In this document: piece after piece, positions 41,701 through 53,284 of the stretch
Layout of the letters: each line of letters opens with the position of its first letter
Numbering within the stretch: position 1 is the first letter of the stretch
Origin: Zingiber officinale
Taxonomy: Eukaryota > Streptophyta > Magnoliopsida > Zingiberales > Zingiberaceae
Reading direction: 5' to 3'
Assembly (NCBI RefSeq): GCF_018446385.1
Contig: NC_056001.1
Coordinates: 8,141,600-8,205,599 of the forward strand
Length of the DNA stretch: 64,000 nt
The notes under the pieces: generated by a model
The model's input: only the letters and a program-made list of their open reading frames with translations
The model's database searches: none
Told to the model about the DNA's origin: nothing
Program-made: the position numbers and the translations under genes

Positions 41701-42947
41701 TTTGAAGGTTTTAATGAATAACCTAGTTTAGTATTTTACTAGATTACCCTTATTAATGAATAACCTAGTTTAGTTACAAAACCAACTATAATAATAATAA
41801 TAATAATAATATTTAAACTCTATTATATTTTACTATATTTTCATGTTTTTTTTATTTTTATATATATTTTTATTTTTTTATGTTTTTTAAATTTTTTTTT
41901 ATTTTTAATTTTTTTTTTATTTTTTAGGTAATTTTTAGGGGTTTTTTATATTTTTCTATTTTCTTAATGTTTTTTAACATTTTTTTATTATTTTTTACTT
42001 TTTTTAATTTTTTTTTACGTTTTTCTATTTTTTATTTTTTTAATGTTTTTTCTATTTTTTTTAATGTTTTTTTTGTATTTTTTAAATTTTTTAATGTTTT
42101 TTCTATTTTTTAAAAGTTTTTTTTTACCATTTTTATTTTTAAAATTTTTTTTTACGTTTTTTAAAATTTTTTATTTTATTTTTTGTATTTTTTTTTTTGC
42201 TTTACATTTTATTTTTTTTCATATTTTTCTTTTATCGAAGGTATTTTGATAACCTAGGAATCAAGAAAAATCTCAGTTTTCCGAAGTTTTCCGATTCCTG
42301 ATTGTATGTCCCTTTTGCTGACGTGTCCGGCATGGAACATTACTAGGGAATCATCGATTACCTAAACCAAACAGGATTTTTGTTGTAATCTTGGATGAAT
42401 AACCAAGATTATCAAGGATAACCCTCAACCAAACGCAACCTTAGTCATAAAGGTACAGCAAGAAAAGAACCCAGTATCCAGAGAAATCGACCTACATTCA
42501 CATACTATCAACAACATGAACCAAGATGAACGTTTACAATCAAATTGATTTCGAACGAACGGAAGCGACGGAAGGGAATAGTTCATCGTGTTCGAAAGAA
42601 ATTGCAAGTCATCACTAGCAGTCAAATTTCAGCCATGGAATCTCACGATCAAATTGAGATCTTTCACGAGTCTCCAATCATGAATAACTCAGACTTCAGA
42701 TCCAAGACAAGAAACATCCGATTAACTTCACCAAAACCAAAAAAAAAGAGAGAGAAAATAGGGGAATCCAAAATCCGAGTCAGGCGGCAGAACCAGCAAA
42801 ATAACTCAGACTTCAGATCCAAGACAAGAAACATCCGATTAACTTCACCAAAACCAAAAAAAGAGAGAGAAAATAGGGGAATCCAGAATCCGAATCAGGC
42901 GGCAGAACCAGCGAAGGAGCAGCGGATCCGGAAATACTCACCGACAT
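38797..42947 (-). CDS. BPA1-like RRM protein (binding partner of ACD11 family)
   Basis: Plant-specific family with one N-terminal RRM; Arabidopsis BPA1 binds the sphingolipid-transfer protein ACD11 and tunes cell death. Minus-strand exons: 42942-42947 (Met-Ser), 40771-40874, 40599-40696, 40402-40481 and 38797-39378. They total 870 nt (289 residues). The RRM spans about residues 3-75: RNP2-like VKISNIS, then QEFFSFSGGIDYVEM, RNP1-like CAYVTFKE, and AETAVLL. A YKLPPEAYRQ linker and a helical Ala/Lys/Glu region follow (SSMLAKGFVLSKDALQKAKS, EKLSTGMAMVSGKVREVDER, TGASWISSALGKVMKAAEDV). Only the junction between 40599 and 40481 is less certain. The chosen GT-AG pair gives LLTLTTIAD, the same length as LLSGATIVD in relatives. 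The acceptor giving GGATIAD would need a non-canonical donor. Confidence 0.87.
41563..42440. mobile_element. PIF/Harbinger-like MITE in BPA1-like intron 1
   Basis: An 878-bp element with inverted ends GGGTGTGTTTGGTT / AACCAAACGCAACC (12 of 14 matching), flanked by TTA at 41560-41562 and 42441-42443. The 3-bp TTA/TAA target and a TTTGGTT terminus fit the PIF/Harbinger superfamily. Inside the left end is GTAATCACATAACCAAGG, itself palindromic with the preceding bases. About 41820-42240 is an almost pure T-run region with ATTTTTTTA units. No ORF with a domain is present. Confidence 0.75.
42683..42915. repeat. 117-bp tandem duplication beside exon 1 of the BPA1-like gene
   Basis: Two near-identical units begin AATAACTCAGACTTCAGATC at 42683 and 42800 and both end in CAGGCGGCAGAACCAGC. 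They differ by a few bases and by the length of an A-run. The array lies in intron 1, beginning about 25 bases from the 5' splice site on the gene strand. It lengthens the intron and may reflect recent slippage or unequal exchange. Confidence 0.8.
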
Positions 42948-44099
42948 TTTGCAGGATCTGGAGCTCGAAATCGTCGGCAGAAAGGAAGGAGCGGAGAGAG
43001 ATTTGAGTTGTCGTGACGCGATAAAACTGGAAGTGGACTGGAATTCGGTTTAGAAGAATAATTAGGGCGACGATTTGGTCCAAAAGAAGACGTGGCTAGG
43101 AAACATCATCAGACAGCTCTGATGCTGCTTTGTGATTCCCGCCCAAAGAATGGCGGTTTTCGCACCGCTGACACGTCCGTCTTTATTTTGCCGTAGCGCT
43201 TTTTATTTAGTTTATAGCAAACTGTTCATTTTCCTCTCACAGTTTAATTTATTTTCTAAACGAGCTCTAAAGATATTTTAAAATTATTAAAGTATTTTTA
43301 AAAAGTTTCAAGTTCCACAAGTATTCCACCTTGTTTTTGACACATGAGTAATTAGCAATAACTTCATTTCAATTCAAAAGGCGATGCTTCTCAATTTATT
43401 TTTTTATTTAATTTTTTGTAAGGAATTGGACTGACAAATTTTAATTTTTTTTATATCTTAAGAATATATTAGTTAATTTTGAAAATCTTCTAGTTTGAAT
43501 TCAGGTGAAAACGAGAAATCTAGATTTGAATTAGACGCCAATTATAGATTAAAAAGAGACCAAGGTCATGCCCAAATAAGCTTCAGAGTATCGTGCCACC
43601 TGCTCCCTGTCCTTGTTTTTTCTTCCTCTTGTCTACATTCTCGGAAGAGGCCGAGGTAGTCGCGCGTGGCCGGAGTAGGATTGTGATCATGGTGGACGCG
43701 AGTCCGGATTGTGGTCATGGCGGACGCAAGTCCAGAGTCGAGTCAAACTGATTGAATCATTGTCCGACGATATCTTAGATTATCTAGAGTGAACTTTACT
43801 CGAGTGATTTTGTACTCACCCTTCTTTTGTAATCCTCATGCAAGCTGTTTGTAATCCTCATTTCAATTATTAATGAATGGTCGTTCGTCCGATGATCTTT
43901 TCAAATTCGTTCATCCCCTTACCGCCATTCAGCATCTTTCAATTTGACTCGTATTTTAGTTGTTCACGTGTTGCTGCGTAAAACCCTGAGCGAGATTGCG
44001 AGTTGCATATTGTGGCTTTGTGACCTTCTGATCAGTGATGAGAAGTCATAGCAGAATAATCTCGAACGGTCATCATATTTTGAAAACTTGTAGCTTTTG
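42948..44099. other. Intergenic DNA left of the Gypsy element
   Basis: The first 100-200 bases are the 5' UTR and promoter of the BPA1-like gene. From about 43.6 to 44.1 kb the sequence changes to a less AT-rich composition (GGAAGAGGCCGAGGTAGTCG) and may belong to the end of the neighbouring Tat element or to another repeat. I could not match it to the LTR at 49.8 kb. Confidence 0.35.
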
Positions 44100-47000
44100 A
44101 ATAGTGCGTATTCACAATTGGCTGTTCATCATTCTTGAATTATAAGATCGATGCTTGACCGCTTATCGAGACAAGGGTTTAAGGTCACCGCTCGACCGCT
44201 GATGACGACAGGGGTTTAAGGTCGTCACTCGATCGTTGGTGAAGATGAGGGTTTAAGGTCGTCGGTCAACCGTTTGTGAAGACGAGGGTTTAAGGTCGCC
44301 GCTCGACCGTTGGTGAAGACGAGAGTTTAAGGTCGTCGCTCGACCGTTGGTGAAGACGAGGGTTTAAGGTTGCGCGCTCGACCGTTGACTTAGCTCAAAA
44401 GTGGCGTACTTCGCTTTTATTTATATTTGTCCTGTATCCATGAAGCAATATACAAATACATCTATGTTCACTTGTGCACCTCTCACTCAGTCCTATAGGG
44501 TTGGAGATGATTCACACTCCATGACCGCTCGAGCTGCCTTCCGCTCTCATCCTCCAAGTAGTAGGCCCCTAAGCGGAGCCTCTACACGACCTTAAAAGGT
44601 CCCACCCATGAGGCTTCGAGCTTGGCGACGTCGCCGACCGTCTTTACTTTCTTCCACACGAGATCGTCGACATGGAAAGACCTCGGGATCACCCTCCGGT
44701 TGTAGTTCTACTTCACCCGCTGCCGGTATGTCATTAGCCGAAGGACTGCTTTAGTCCACGTCTCGTCCACTAAGTCGAGCTCCATGAATCTCCGTCCGAC
44801 ATTTCCTTCGTTGTAGAATCACACTCGATCAGATTCTACTCCAACCTCTACAGGGACGACTGCTTCGTCGCCATATACTAAGTGGAAAGGAGTTACACCA
44901 GTTCCCTCCTTTGGGGTCGTACGAAGGGCCCACAACACACTAGGGAGCTCGTCAACCCAACTGCCCCCAGTGTGGTTGAGCCGAGCCCGTAGCCCTTTGA
45001 GGATTTCCCTATTGGCGACTTCCGCTTGCTCGTTGCTCTGGACATAGGTCACAGAGGTGAAGGCCTGCTGGATGTCATAGCCCTCGCACCACTTTCTAAG
45101 CTTCTGACCGGCGAATTGTCTCCCATTATCTGATACGAGCCAGCGTGAGATGCCAAACCGGCATATGATGTTCTACCAAATGAACTTAATGACCATATGC
45201 TTGGTTATTCTCGCGAGCGGCTCGGCTTTCACCCACTTCGAGAAGTAGTCCACCACGACGATCAGGAATCTTCGCTAACCTGTCGCCATGGGGAATGACC
45301 CAACGATATTCATGCCCAATTGGTCGAACGGGCAAGACACCATGGACGTCTTTATCTCCTCGGTCGAACAGTGCAGAATATTTTGGTATTTTTGGCAGGA
45401 CAGACAAGTGCCTATTGTCCTAGCGGAGTCCTCTTGAAGAGTGAGCCAAAAATATCCGGCCAGGAGTATCTTCCGGGTGAGCGAGTGACCGCCCGAGTGA
45501 CCTCCACAAGAGTCCTGATGTACTTCCTTCAAGATGTACTCGGCATCTTCTGACCTGACGCATTTGAGGAGGAGCCTAGAGAAGCCTCTTTTATACAACT
45601 GATCTTCGACAAGGGTGAACCGTCCGACTCTCTTTTTCAGTAGACGGGCTTCCTCCTGATCGGCCGGTGTGACTCCTGATCGGAGTAATTCTATCAGTGT
45701 CATTCTCCGGTCAGTCGGGAGAGCTATCCCTTCTATCCTATCGATATGCGCCACTAATGAAACTTGCTCGATCGGATGCTCTATGGCAATCAGCGTCAAG
45801 GAGCTGGCTAATCTTGCCAACTTATCTGTTGCTTGGTTCTCCGATCGGGGGATCTTCTATATGACGACCTCCTTAAAGTTGGTCTTCAACTTCTCGAAGG
45901 CTTCTGCGTAGAGCTTGAGTCGGGCATTGTTTATCTTGATCTTCCCTGATAGCTGCTGAGCAGCCAACCGAGAGTCCAAGTAGATGAGGACTTTAATGAC
46001 TCCAACATGTCAGGCCGCTTGTAAGCCGACTATCAATGCTTCATATTCAGCATCATTATTGGTGGCTCTGTAGTCCAGTCGTACAAACAAGTGTATATGG
46101 TCTTCCTGTGGTGAGCTTAACATTATGTCTATCCCGCTACCTTGTCGAGTGGATGAACCATCCACATATATTCTCCAGGTTACCTCCGGCTCGACATTCT
46201 GGACCTCTGTGAAAAAATCAGCCAAGGCTTGGGCCTTAATTGCCGTTCGAGGTTGGTATTCCATGTCAAATTCGCTTAGCTCGGTTGTCCATTTGATTAG
46301 CTTCCAGATGCCTCAAGGTTGAGAAGAACCCGTCCTAAGGCGCTGTTAGTCAGCATGATGATTAAGTGTGCTAGAAAGTATGGACGAAGCCTTCGAGCGG
46401 CGAGTATCAATGCATAAGCTAATTATTCCAAACCGATGTAGCGAGTCTCTGCATCCTTCAATATATGACTTAAAAAGTATACAGGCTGTTGTTCCTGGCC
46501 ATTCTGCCTTACTAAAGCCGATCCAACCGCGTGTTCGCTGGATGATAGATAGATGTAGAGTGGCTTACCAACAATCGGCTTGGCTAATACAGGTAAGGAA
46601 TTAAGATACTTCTTGAGCAATTCTAACGCTCGATCACACTTGGCGTCCCACTGGAATTTTATAGCTCGGTGAAGCACCTTAAAGAATGACAAGCTCTAGT
46701 CGGATGACCTAGATATGAATCTAGATAGTGTTGTGATCTAACAGTTAGCCGTTAGGCTTCCTTTAAGCTCCGGGGCGGTGGCATGTCTCGTAGCGCCTTA
46801 ACTTTGCTTGGATTGGCTTCGATGCCCCGCTTGGTGACGATGTAACCTAGGAAACGACCACTATTCGCACCGAACAAACATTTATTCGGGTTCAGTTTTA
46901 TCCCATAAGCCCTCAGAGTTTGGCAGGTCTCATCAATATTTGTGCATAGGTCAGCATCACGAAAAGATTTTATCAATATGTCGTCCACATATACCTCCAT

Positions 47001-50000
47001 GTTAATGTCGATCTGCCTCCGGAACACCTTGTTTATAAGTCGCTGGTAGGTAGCGCCCGCGTTCTTAAGTCCGAAAGGCATGACGTTGTAGCAGAATGTT
47101 CCGTCGGCAGTGATAAAGCTGAACTTCTCCTGAACTTCTCGGGTGAGTGACACTTGATGATAGCCCTGATAAGCATCAAACATGTATATTAGCTCGCAGC
47201 CCACCAGTAGAATTCACCATTTGGTCTATCCGAGGCAGCGGATAGAAATCCTTTGGGCATGTCTTATTTAGGTCACGGAAGTCGATGCAGACTCGCCATT
47301 TATTTTCCAACTTGGAGACTAGCACGACGTTAGCGAGCCAGCTTGGGAATTGGACTTCTCTTATATGACCGGCCTCTGGCAGTTTTTCTATTTCCACCCA
47401 AATGATTAAGTTTTGCTCCGTGTTGAAATATCTTTTCCTTTGTTTTACCAGCCGAGCGTCTAGTTGGACGTGAAGCTCATGCTGAGCGACGCTTTGTGAG
47501 ATTCCAAGAAACTCGTGTGTCAACCATGCAAATATATCGTGATTTTGTCTGAGGCAGGCGACCAACTCTACCTTCTTCTCCCCCTCTAGGTTGACAGCGA
47601 TAAAGGTGGTTGCTTCCGTCCGGCTTGGGTGGATTTGAACCTCCTCCTTTTCTTCGTAAACCAATGTAAGAGGTTTTTCAGTGATTGTGTTTACCTTCAG
47701 ACGTGGATTCTTCCGAGTGTTCTTGGCTTCCGACTTACCATTTCGACATAGCATCGCCGAGCGGCAAGTTGGTTGCCTTTGACTTCTCCCACTTGGTCGT
47801 CCACCGAAAATTTAATCTTTTGGCAGTATGTAAACACCATTGTCCGGAATTCGTTGAGGGTCGGTCGACCCAAGATGACCTTGTAGGCCGACGGTGCATC
47901 CACCACGATGAAGTTTGAGATCCTAGTTCTCCTCAGTGGCTCTTTTCCGAGCGAGATGGCCAGCCGAGCCTGTCCGAGCAGCAATACCTCATTGCCTGTG
48001 AAACCGTAGAGCAGGGTTGTCATAGGTAACAATTCGTTTCGATCGATTTGTAATTGATCGAACATCTTCTTGAAGATGATGCTCACCGAACTCCCTGTGT
48101 TAACAAAAGTTTGGTGAATAGTATAATTGATAATTATCGCTTGGATGATCAGCGCGTCATCGTGAGGGATCTCTACTCCCTCCAAATAGCCGGGACCGAA
48201 GCTGATCTTGGTACCTTCGGCCCTCTCCCTGCTACATCCCACGACGTGGATTTCCGGTCGACGAGCGTGCGACTTCCTGGCTCTGTTGGAGTCGCCGCCA
48301 GTCGACCCCTCGGCGATCATGTCTATTTCTCCTCGGGCGACATTTCTTCTGTTTTCATTTTCTCGAGCTGAGGGTCTATTCTGCTCAGCAGGGAGTCGGG
48401 AAGGACCTGTGTTATCCCTTCGCTGGTGTTGTTGATCGCATCGCTCGGGCGCCTTCTTTCGTCCTCACGCCGCCCCGTGGATCTATGCCTATGGCACCGA
48501 TTGAGTGACGGAGATTGGTGGCGGTATCCTCTCGGCGTCGGTCGGCTAACGATAGGTGTCAAATCATAGCAGTTGCGCATGTTGTGCGTCGCAGACTAAT
48601 GGAAAGAGCATAACATTAGCATCCATACCTTGCCTTTTGCAGGCTTATAACGACCGGAGGCCACATGCTACACGACATGTGTCCTGGCCTGCTAGTGTGG
48701 CCGCGGTTCCTCTGCCCTTGGCCCTTTAGGCAGTTGGTGGCTGCTCGACAGTCAATGCTCTAACACTGTTGAGGGTTTGGTTGGCGTTTCCTTTTTTCCT
48801 TGCCGCTTGGGCTTCTTCCACATTTATGTATTCAGTGGCCTTCTTAAGCAAGTGGTCGAAGTCCTTAGGCGGCTTTCTGATGAGTGACCGAAAGAACTCT
48901 CCTTCGACGAGCACCTGGGTGAAGGCGTTCATCAATATCTCGGAAGAGACCGATGGAATGCCCATGATTACTTGGTTAAAGCGCCTGATATATACCCTGA
49001 GCGCTTCCTTGGGCCCCTGCTTTAGGGCAAAGAGGCTGACGCTCGTCTTCATGACTAATGGTGTAGGATTGTAGCTCGGAAATTCTTGAAGTTGCGTATT
49101 GATCTATCCAACAATCTTCTAAACCAACGCTGCATTAATCCGGAGAGCGTAGTGAGAGAGAGACTCGGCACTTCACCCCATCTGTGTGTTGGTGCAGCAT
49201 GGCTGCGTTATCAAACTTATCCAGACGATCATCTGAATCGGTCGCTTTGTTGTATTCCCTGATCGCTAGCGGCGTATAATGTCTGGGCAGAGGGTCACTC
49301 AAGATCTCCTGAGAGAACTGCAGATTGATCCGTTCGGACGAAGAGTGGCTTCTGGATGCCTTGCCTTTTCGTGCATCTCGAACGGGAGCGTCATCCGAAG
49401 ATGATCCCCGTTTCTGGTTCGCCTACGCTATTTCTGAGGGGGTTTGGAACAAGACACAATAGAAGGTGATTGGCGCGTGCGGTGCTTCTCCCTGCATGTC
49501 GGTCGACCTCCTATTCTGCCCGTATATGGAAACTTGTTCCGCTTGGTCTTCTAGCCCCGCTCGTCTTCCGACTGCCGACGTCGCAGGCTGGCTGTGGTGC
49601 TTGTCTATCGACTAATGCTTGTTGTTGCTGCTACTCGACTATTTTCGTTGCTCGGGCTTGCACGAGCATGTCGAGCTCCACCTTAGTGAGTGCCACGTTA
49701 GTAAGTTGTTCAGCGTCCTTCATCTTCTTAACTCGGATGCAGGTTAAGTTCCCACAAACTGCGCCAATATGATCCTGTTCGAAAGTCTATGAGATGGAAA
49801 TCTAGGGATGTGGAGGTCCCGCTGACCGCCCGTAAACTCCGCTTCGCCCTACAAAACAAATGATGCCAGTGCCAAGCCGGGGAAGGGGTCCCCGACATTG
49901 GCCCTCCAATGCTTAAGTCAGTTACCGACGATGATGTAGAAGGCGGAGCAACAAGAATGAATAATGTAGCATAAATAGTATATATCGCATACCTCCGTCG

Positions 50001-50213
50001 ATACTTGAAACCCTTTATATAGAGTTCTTGTAGCGCGCGTGCACGGTTTCACAGGCGAGCACACTTCTTAAAATTTCCCTTGAAAAGACTTGCCAGTAAA
50101 ATGTCTCTGACACAATATCTTAACAAGTCAAACATATCTCTGATGTGACAGTGGAAGCTTTCGTCGTACGATCTTCTTGTCGACCATGCCTGGTGATGTG
50201 GATATGCGGTGAG
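44100..50213 (-). mobile_element. Ty3/Gypsy retrotransposon fossil, Tat lineage
   Basis: Minus-strand element. Parts in genomic order from the right: LTR from 49770 to at least 50213 (TG start, a TATA-like box near 50.0 kb); primer-binding site TTGGCGCAG two bases inside the LTR; gag region at about 48.7-49.1 kb; retropepsin at about 48.0-48.3 kb; reverse transcriptase at about 46.8-47.6 kb with the YVDD box; RNase H at about 46.0-46.7 kb, including a second RNase H-like segment (WRIYVDGSS); and integrase at about 44.8-45.8 kb with a zinc-binding region. A 37-bp minisatellite follows integrase, as is usual in the long 3' region of Tat/Retand elements. The coding part is broken in several places, roughly five or more, and no second LTR was recognised. 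It is therefore an old, incomplete fossil. Confidence 0.85.
44150..44395. repeat. 37-bp minisatellite in the 3' region of the Tat element
   Basis: About six tandem units of 37 bases with consensus beginning GTTTAAGGTCGTCGCTCGAC and ending TTGGTGAAGACGAGG, varying by a few bases each. It lies between the integrase region and the missing 3' LTR of the Gypsy fossil. Confidence 0.85.
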
Positions 50214-52000
50214 GGTATAGAAGAAATTAGGGGGAAGGATGAGGGCATTTTGGTCTTTTCACTTGGGTAGAGTTTTTGGGGTTTATGGATGGCACTATAG
50301 CACGCGAAGAAAAGGAGGCGTTTTCTCTCCGCCGCCAGGGAAGGAAACAGCAGCTTCTCTCCTCCCGCGCGCAGCTCCTCGCCGGCGCCGCCCGTCGGCT
50401 CCTCACGCGAGCTCCCCTACTCTCCTCCTCCTCGCTGCTTCCGCCGCCATCACGACGCGAGGGAGACCGCCGCCACAGGAGCTGTTCTCCTCCCCACACT
50501 CCTCGCCGGAGCCGAGGCCGGCTGCCAACCTTCTTCCTTTCCTTCTCCTCTTGGCGACACCCCAGCTGCTCTCCCTCACGCTCACCTTCTCGCCGGCGCC
50601 GAGGACAACCAACAGCTGTCCTCCTCCCCGTCAACCTCCGGCCACAGTACGACCTCTTCTTCTTCCTCATCACGACGCCGCCAGCAGCGACTCTTCCTCT
50701 TCTCCTCGCGACAGCCACCGGACAGGCCAACCTTTCTCCCTCCTTCTCCCCTTCGCAGCGCCGCCGCCGGCTCTTCCTCCTCGCTGCGACCACCGCCGGC
50801 TCCTCCTCCTCGCTGCGCCGTCGCCGGGCAGATTACTGCCTCTTCCGCAGGCTGGTCGTCGCCATCTATAAGACTCGAACGCTCATCCGGTGTTAGCTTC
50901 CTCGTCGTCGTTTGTCTCCGACCTGCGTGCCATCTGTGTGTCGTTATGATGTTCCGACTTGGTGCCGACCTTGCCTGTATATTGTGTTCCACCCCAGCGC
51001 TGCTCCTATATATGTGTCGGGTTCCGGCCTGCGTGCCGATCCAGCGTCCCGGCCTGCGTGCCGACCCAGCGTCCCGGTCTACGTGCTGGTGTCTTATCCC
51101 GGTAGGTAGCTCGTCTTTCGTGCCCGTGCCGCGTTCAGCTCTTCGTCGTCAGATCCAGCTCTCCAGCCTGATCGGAGTCATCTGCTCTTCCGGGTCGTGA
51201 CAACTCAAGCCGCGTCTCATCCGAGGGCGCCCCCCTGGGCCAGGGTACGTTTTTCGTACTCATTTCTTATTCGTGGCATTATTTTAATATTAGCCTATTA
51301 CTTATATATTCGTTGGATCCGCCTCGAGACTCGGGGTACCGGGGGCCGGGCCAACCCGGTCACTGGCTGCAGGTAGCGTTGACCAGAGGACTTTTGAAGA
51401 CTTGGTCAACACACTCCGGAACGTCGTGATTCAGTCAACATTCCATCCACTTCACCCGACGGTCTGTCTGACTCAGCTTCCGGACCGGATCACCTGGTGT
51501 CAGTGGCACTAACTCCCAAAAGGATGTCGAGAGATAATACAGTGGGTCCGTTGGTAGGCCGAGCGGGTTAGCCGCTCGGCCAGAACTTCGTTGCGCTTGT
51601 GCCGCATCCGCTCGATTGGAACTCCGTTGCTCCTATGCCGCGTCCGCTCAACCGGAACTCCGCTGCGCCTGTGCCGAATCCTGTTACCAAGCCATGCGGG
51701 GTAGCTGCTCGGCCATAACTTTGCTACGCCCGTGTCGAGTCCTGTTGCCTGGCCAAGTGGGGTAGCTGCTCGACCAAGATTCTGCATGTCGCCCCCTCCT
51801 CGTTTTGGTGTCCAACACAACTCCTTTGAGCGTCGACTATTTGACACACCTCCCTAAGTCAAAGGTGGGGTCAGACCAGAACTTTATCCTCCCGGTCGGG
51901 GGCCTGATCGTCCGATCGGCTAATACGATTATTATCCATTTGACCGTATGATACCTGAACGTTGACCGTCCTAATTTTGATATCCATCGTGGTAACTAAT
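50214..52000. mobile_element. GC-rich LTR-like DNA, nested or compound
   Basis: 50.28-50.90 kb is extremely GC- and CCG/CTC-rich and opens in several frames on both strands, which is a composition effect. From about 50.9 to 51.5 kb there are repeats of CCGGCCTGCGTGCCGA-type units and a stretch, GGGGTACCGGGGGCCGGGCC, typical of LTRs of plant retroelements. 51.5-51.8 kb has degenerate units of GTAGCTGCTCGGCC. This is probably the outer part of the Tat LTR plus at least one other insertion. Boundaries, target repeats and family are not resolved. Treated as broken fossil sequence. Confidence 0.4.
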
Positions 52001-52058
52001 CCTTGCAGGATGAGTCTCTCCTTATCGCCGCATCAAGGCAGAAGAAGAGGTCCTTCAC

Positions 52059-52238
52059 ATGGAGACTGGTCATGCCGTGGGCAACAACAAAATCGCCGGC
52101 AACGTCGCCGACTACTGCACGCAGAACGCGGCGTGCATGGCAGTGGCGGTGGCAGTGGCGGTGAGGAGGAAGAGCAGGAGAGGCGGTGGCTACTTGATCA
52201 CCACCAAGCATCACAAAGATTTCTGGCTCTTGGCCTAA
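52059..52238 (+). pseudogene. Orphan GC-rich coding exon (59 residues)
   Basis: The frame from ATG at 52059 encodes METGHAVGNNKIAGNVADYC, continues through an Ala/Val-rich segment and a basic RRKSRRGGG patch, and ends HHKDFWLLA-stop. Third codon positions are overwhelmingly G or C, unlike flanking DNA, as in many monocot coding exons. The frame is open upstream only to about 52024. A pyrimidine-rich tract followed by ATCAAG (AG at about 52037) could be a splice acceptor. The downstream 300 bases look like a 3' UTR. No upstream exon is recognisable because LTR-like DNA begins immediately 5'. It is likely the last exon of a gene cut off by insertions, or a captured fragment. I do not recognise the family. 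Confidence 0.4.
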
Positions 52239-52587
52239 TTGACACTTGCGTTCGCGTTACGTTGATTAATTAATTTGTTAGCTAATTAAATTTGACTGGT
52301 GTTTGTAGATATTTGTATATTTATTGCGGTCTCCTAGATACAATTGGTTCTGTTTTGCTTGGTGGTCGATGAAGTACTTTTGAAGTTGTGTACAATTAAA
52401 TCAATTGCAATGGTTTTCAACCCTCATCGTCAAAGTGCTATCTGAATAATTTGACTCAAGTTTTGGAAGTTAAACTCGCATAAAAGCTTAAAAAGAAATG
52501 AGATTTGAGCAGATAGGATTTTCTCGTACATAAATGCCGTCTCCGGTAAATTGAGACAGTGAGGAAGCTGAGACAAGCACACCCCCA
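52239..52587. other. Converging 3' ends of the orphan exon and the HMA gene
   Basis: AT-rich sequence with features of 3' UTRs from both sides. Nothing else is seen. Confidence 0.4.
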
Positions 52588-53142
52588 TCAAAAACAACAG
52601 CAGTACTTGCATCCACAGGACTCACCGACACTTTCCGGAGGCTCTGTAAACGTCCCCCGATTCCGATCGCCGCGGTTCAACTCAGGCACATCCATATAGG
52701 GCATTGGGGGTGCAGGGGCTGGGGGTGCGACTGGCTGCATTTCTATCTCTTCAATTTTGATGGATTTGATCACTTTGCCGGCCTCGTCTTTGAGCTTCTT
52801 AGAGACCATCTCTGGATCGAATCGGCCGCGGATGGTCACAATCCCATTCTTCTGGTCGTAGGATATCCTCAAGATCTTCACTTTTTCTTTACCAAACCAC
52901 GTTTCAGAATTTAGAAATTAAGAAAACAGATGAGAACCGTAACACCATAGTTACGAGTGATCATAGTACTACCTTGCAGCTTGTCGATGGTCCTTTCTAT
53001 TTTCTTCGAGCTCCGTTGGCGGTCGAGATTGACTTCCATTACCAACTTCCACATCTGCAACAACGTATATGATCGAACCAAATTCAAAGAAGAAGAAGAA
53101 GGAGAAGGAGAAGGAGAAAAAACTCACTTTTTCTGCCATCAT
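52588..53142 (-). CDS. Heavy-metal-associated (HMA) domain protein lacking CxxC
   Basis: Three minus-strand exons, 53128-53142, 52973-53054 and 52588-52886, join to 396 nt (131 residues). After MMAEKMWKLV comes the first HMA strand, MEVNLDRQRSSKKIERTIDK, where the usual MxCxxC loop is replaced by NLDRQRSS. Direct Cys-mediated metal binding is therefore unlikely. VKILRISYDQKNGIVTIRGR and FDPEMVSKKLKDEAGKVIKS complete the ferredoxin-like fold by about residue 75. A Pro-rich linker (PPAPAPPMP) and a Cys-rich tail, CGCKYCCCF, follow. The terminal C-C-C-F could act as a CaaX-type prenylation box, as in HIPP proteins, but its middle residues are atypical. The layout resembles rice Pi21-like small HMA proteins. 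Two adjacent ATGs (53142, 53139) are both possible starts. The exon 3 acceptor has a weak pyrimidine tract. Confidence 0.82.
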
Positions 53143-53284
53143 GAGATCACAGACTCGGTGATGCACTGGATATGGAAAGAGGACTTGCAGATACTGCAGA
53201 CTCGCAGCTATACTAACTCTCTTAATTAGAACAGGTCACGCGTTGATGGCTTTTCAACCTGCCCTTTCAAATTAGAGCAGGTGG

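Noticed and set aside
50227-50992. Several overlapping open frames of 130-210 residues on both strands
   Set aside because: The region is extremely GC-rich (CCG/CTC repeats), so all frames open at once. Translations are Arg/Ser/Pro low complexity and there is no domain or splice structure.
50213-51693. A possible LTR-type insertion bounded by TGCGG repeats
   Set aside because: The right TGCGG falls within a local GGTAGCTGCTCGGCC-type repeat that continues on both sides, so the match is probably chance and no ends could be fixed.
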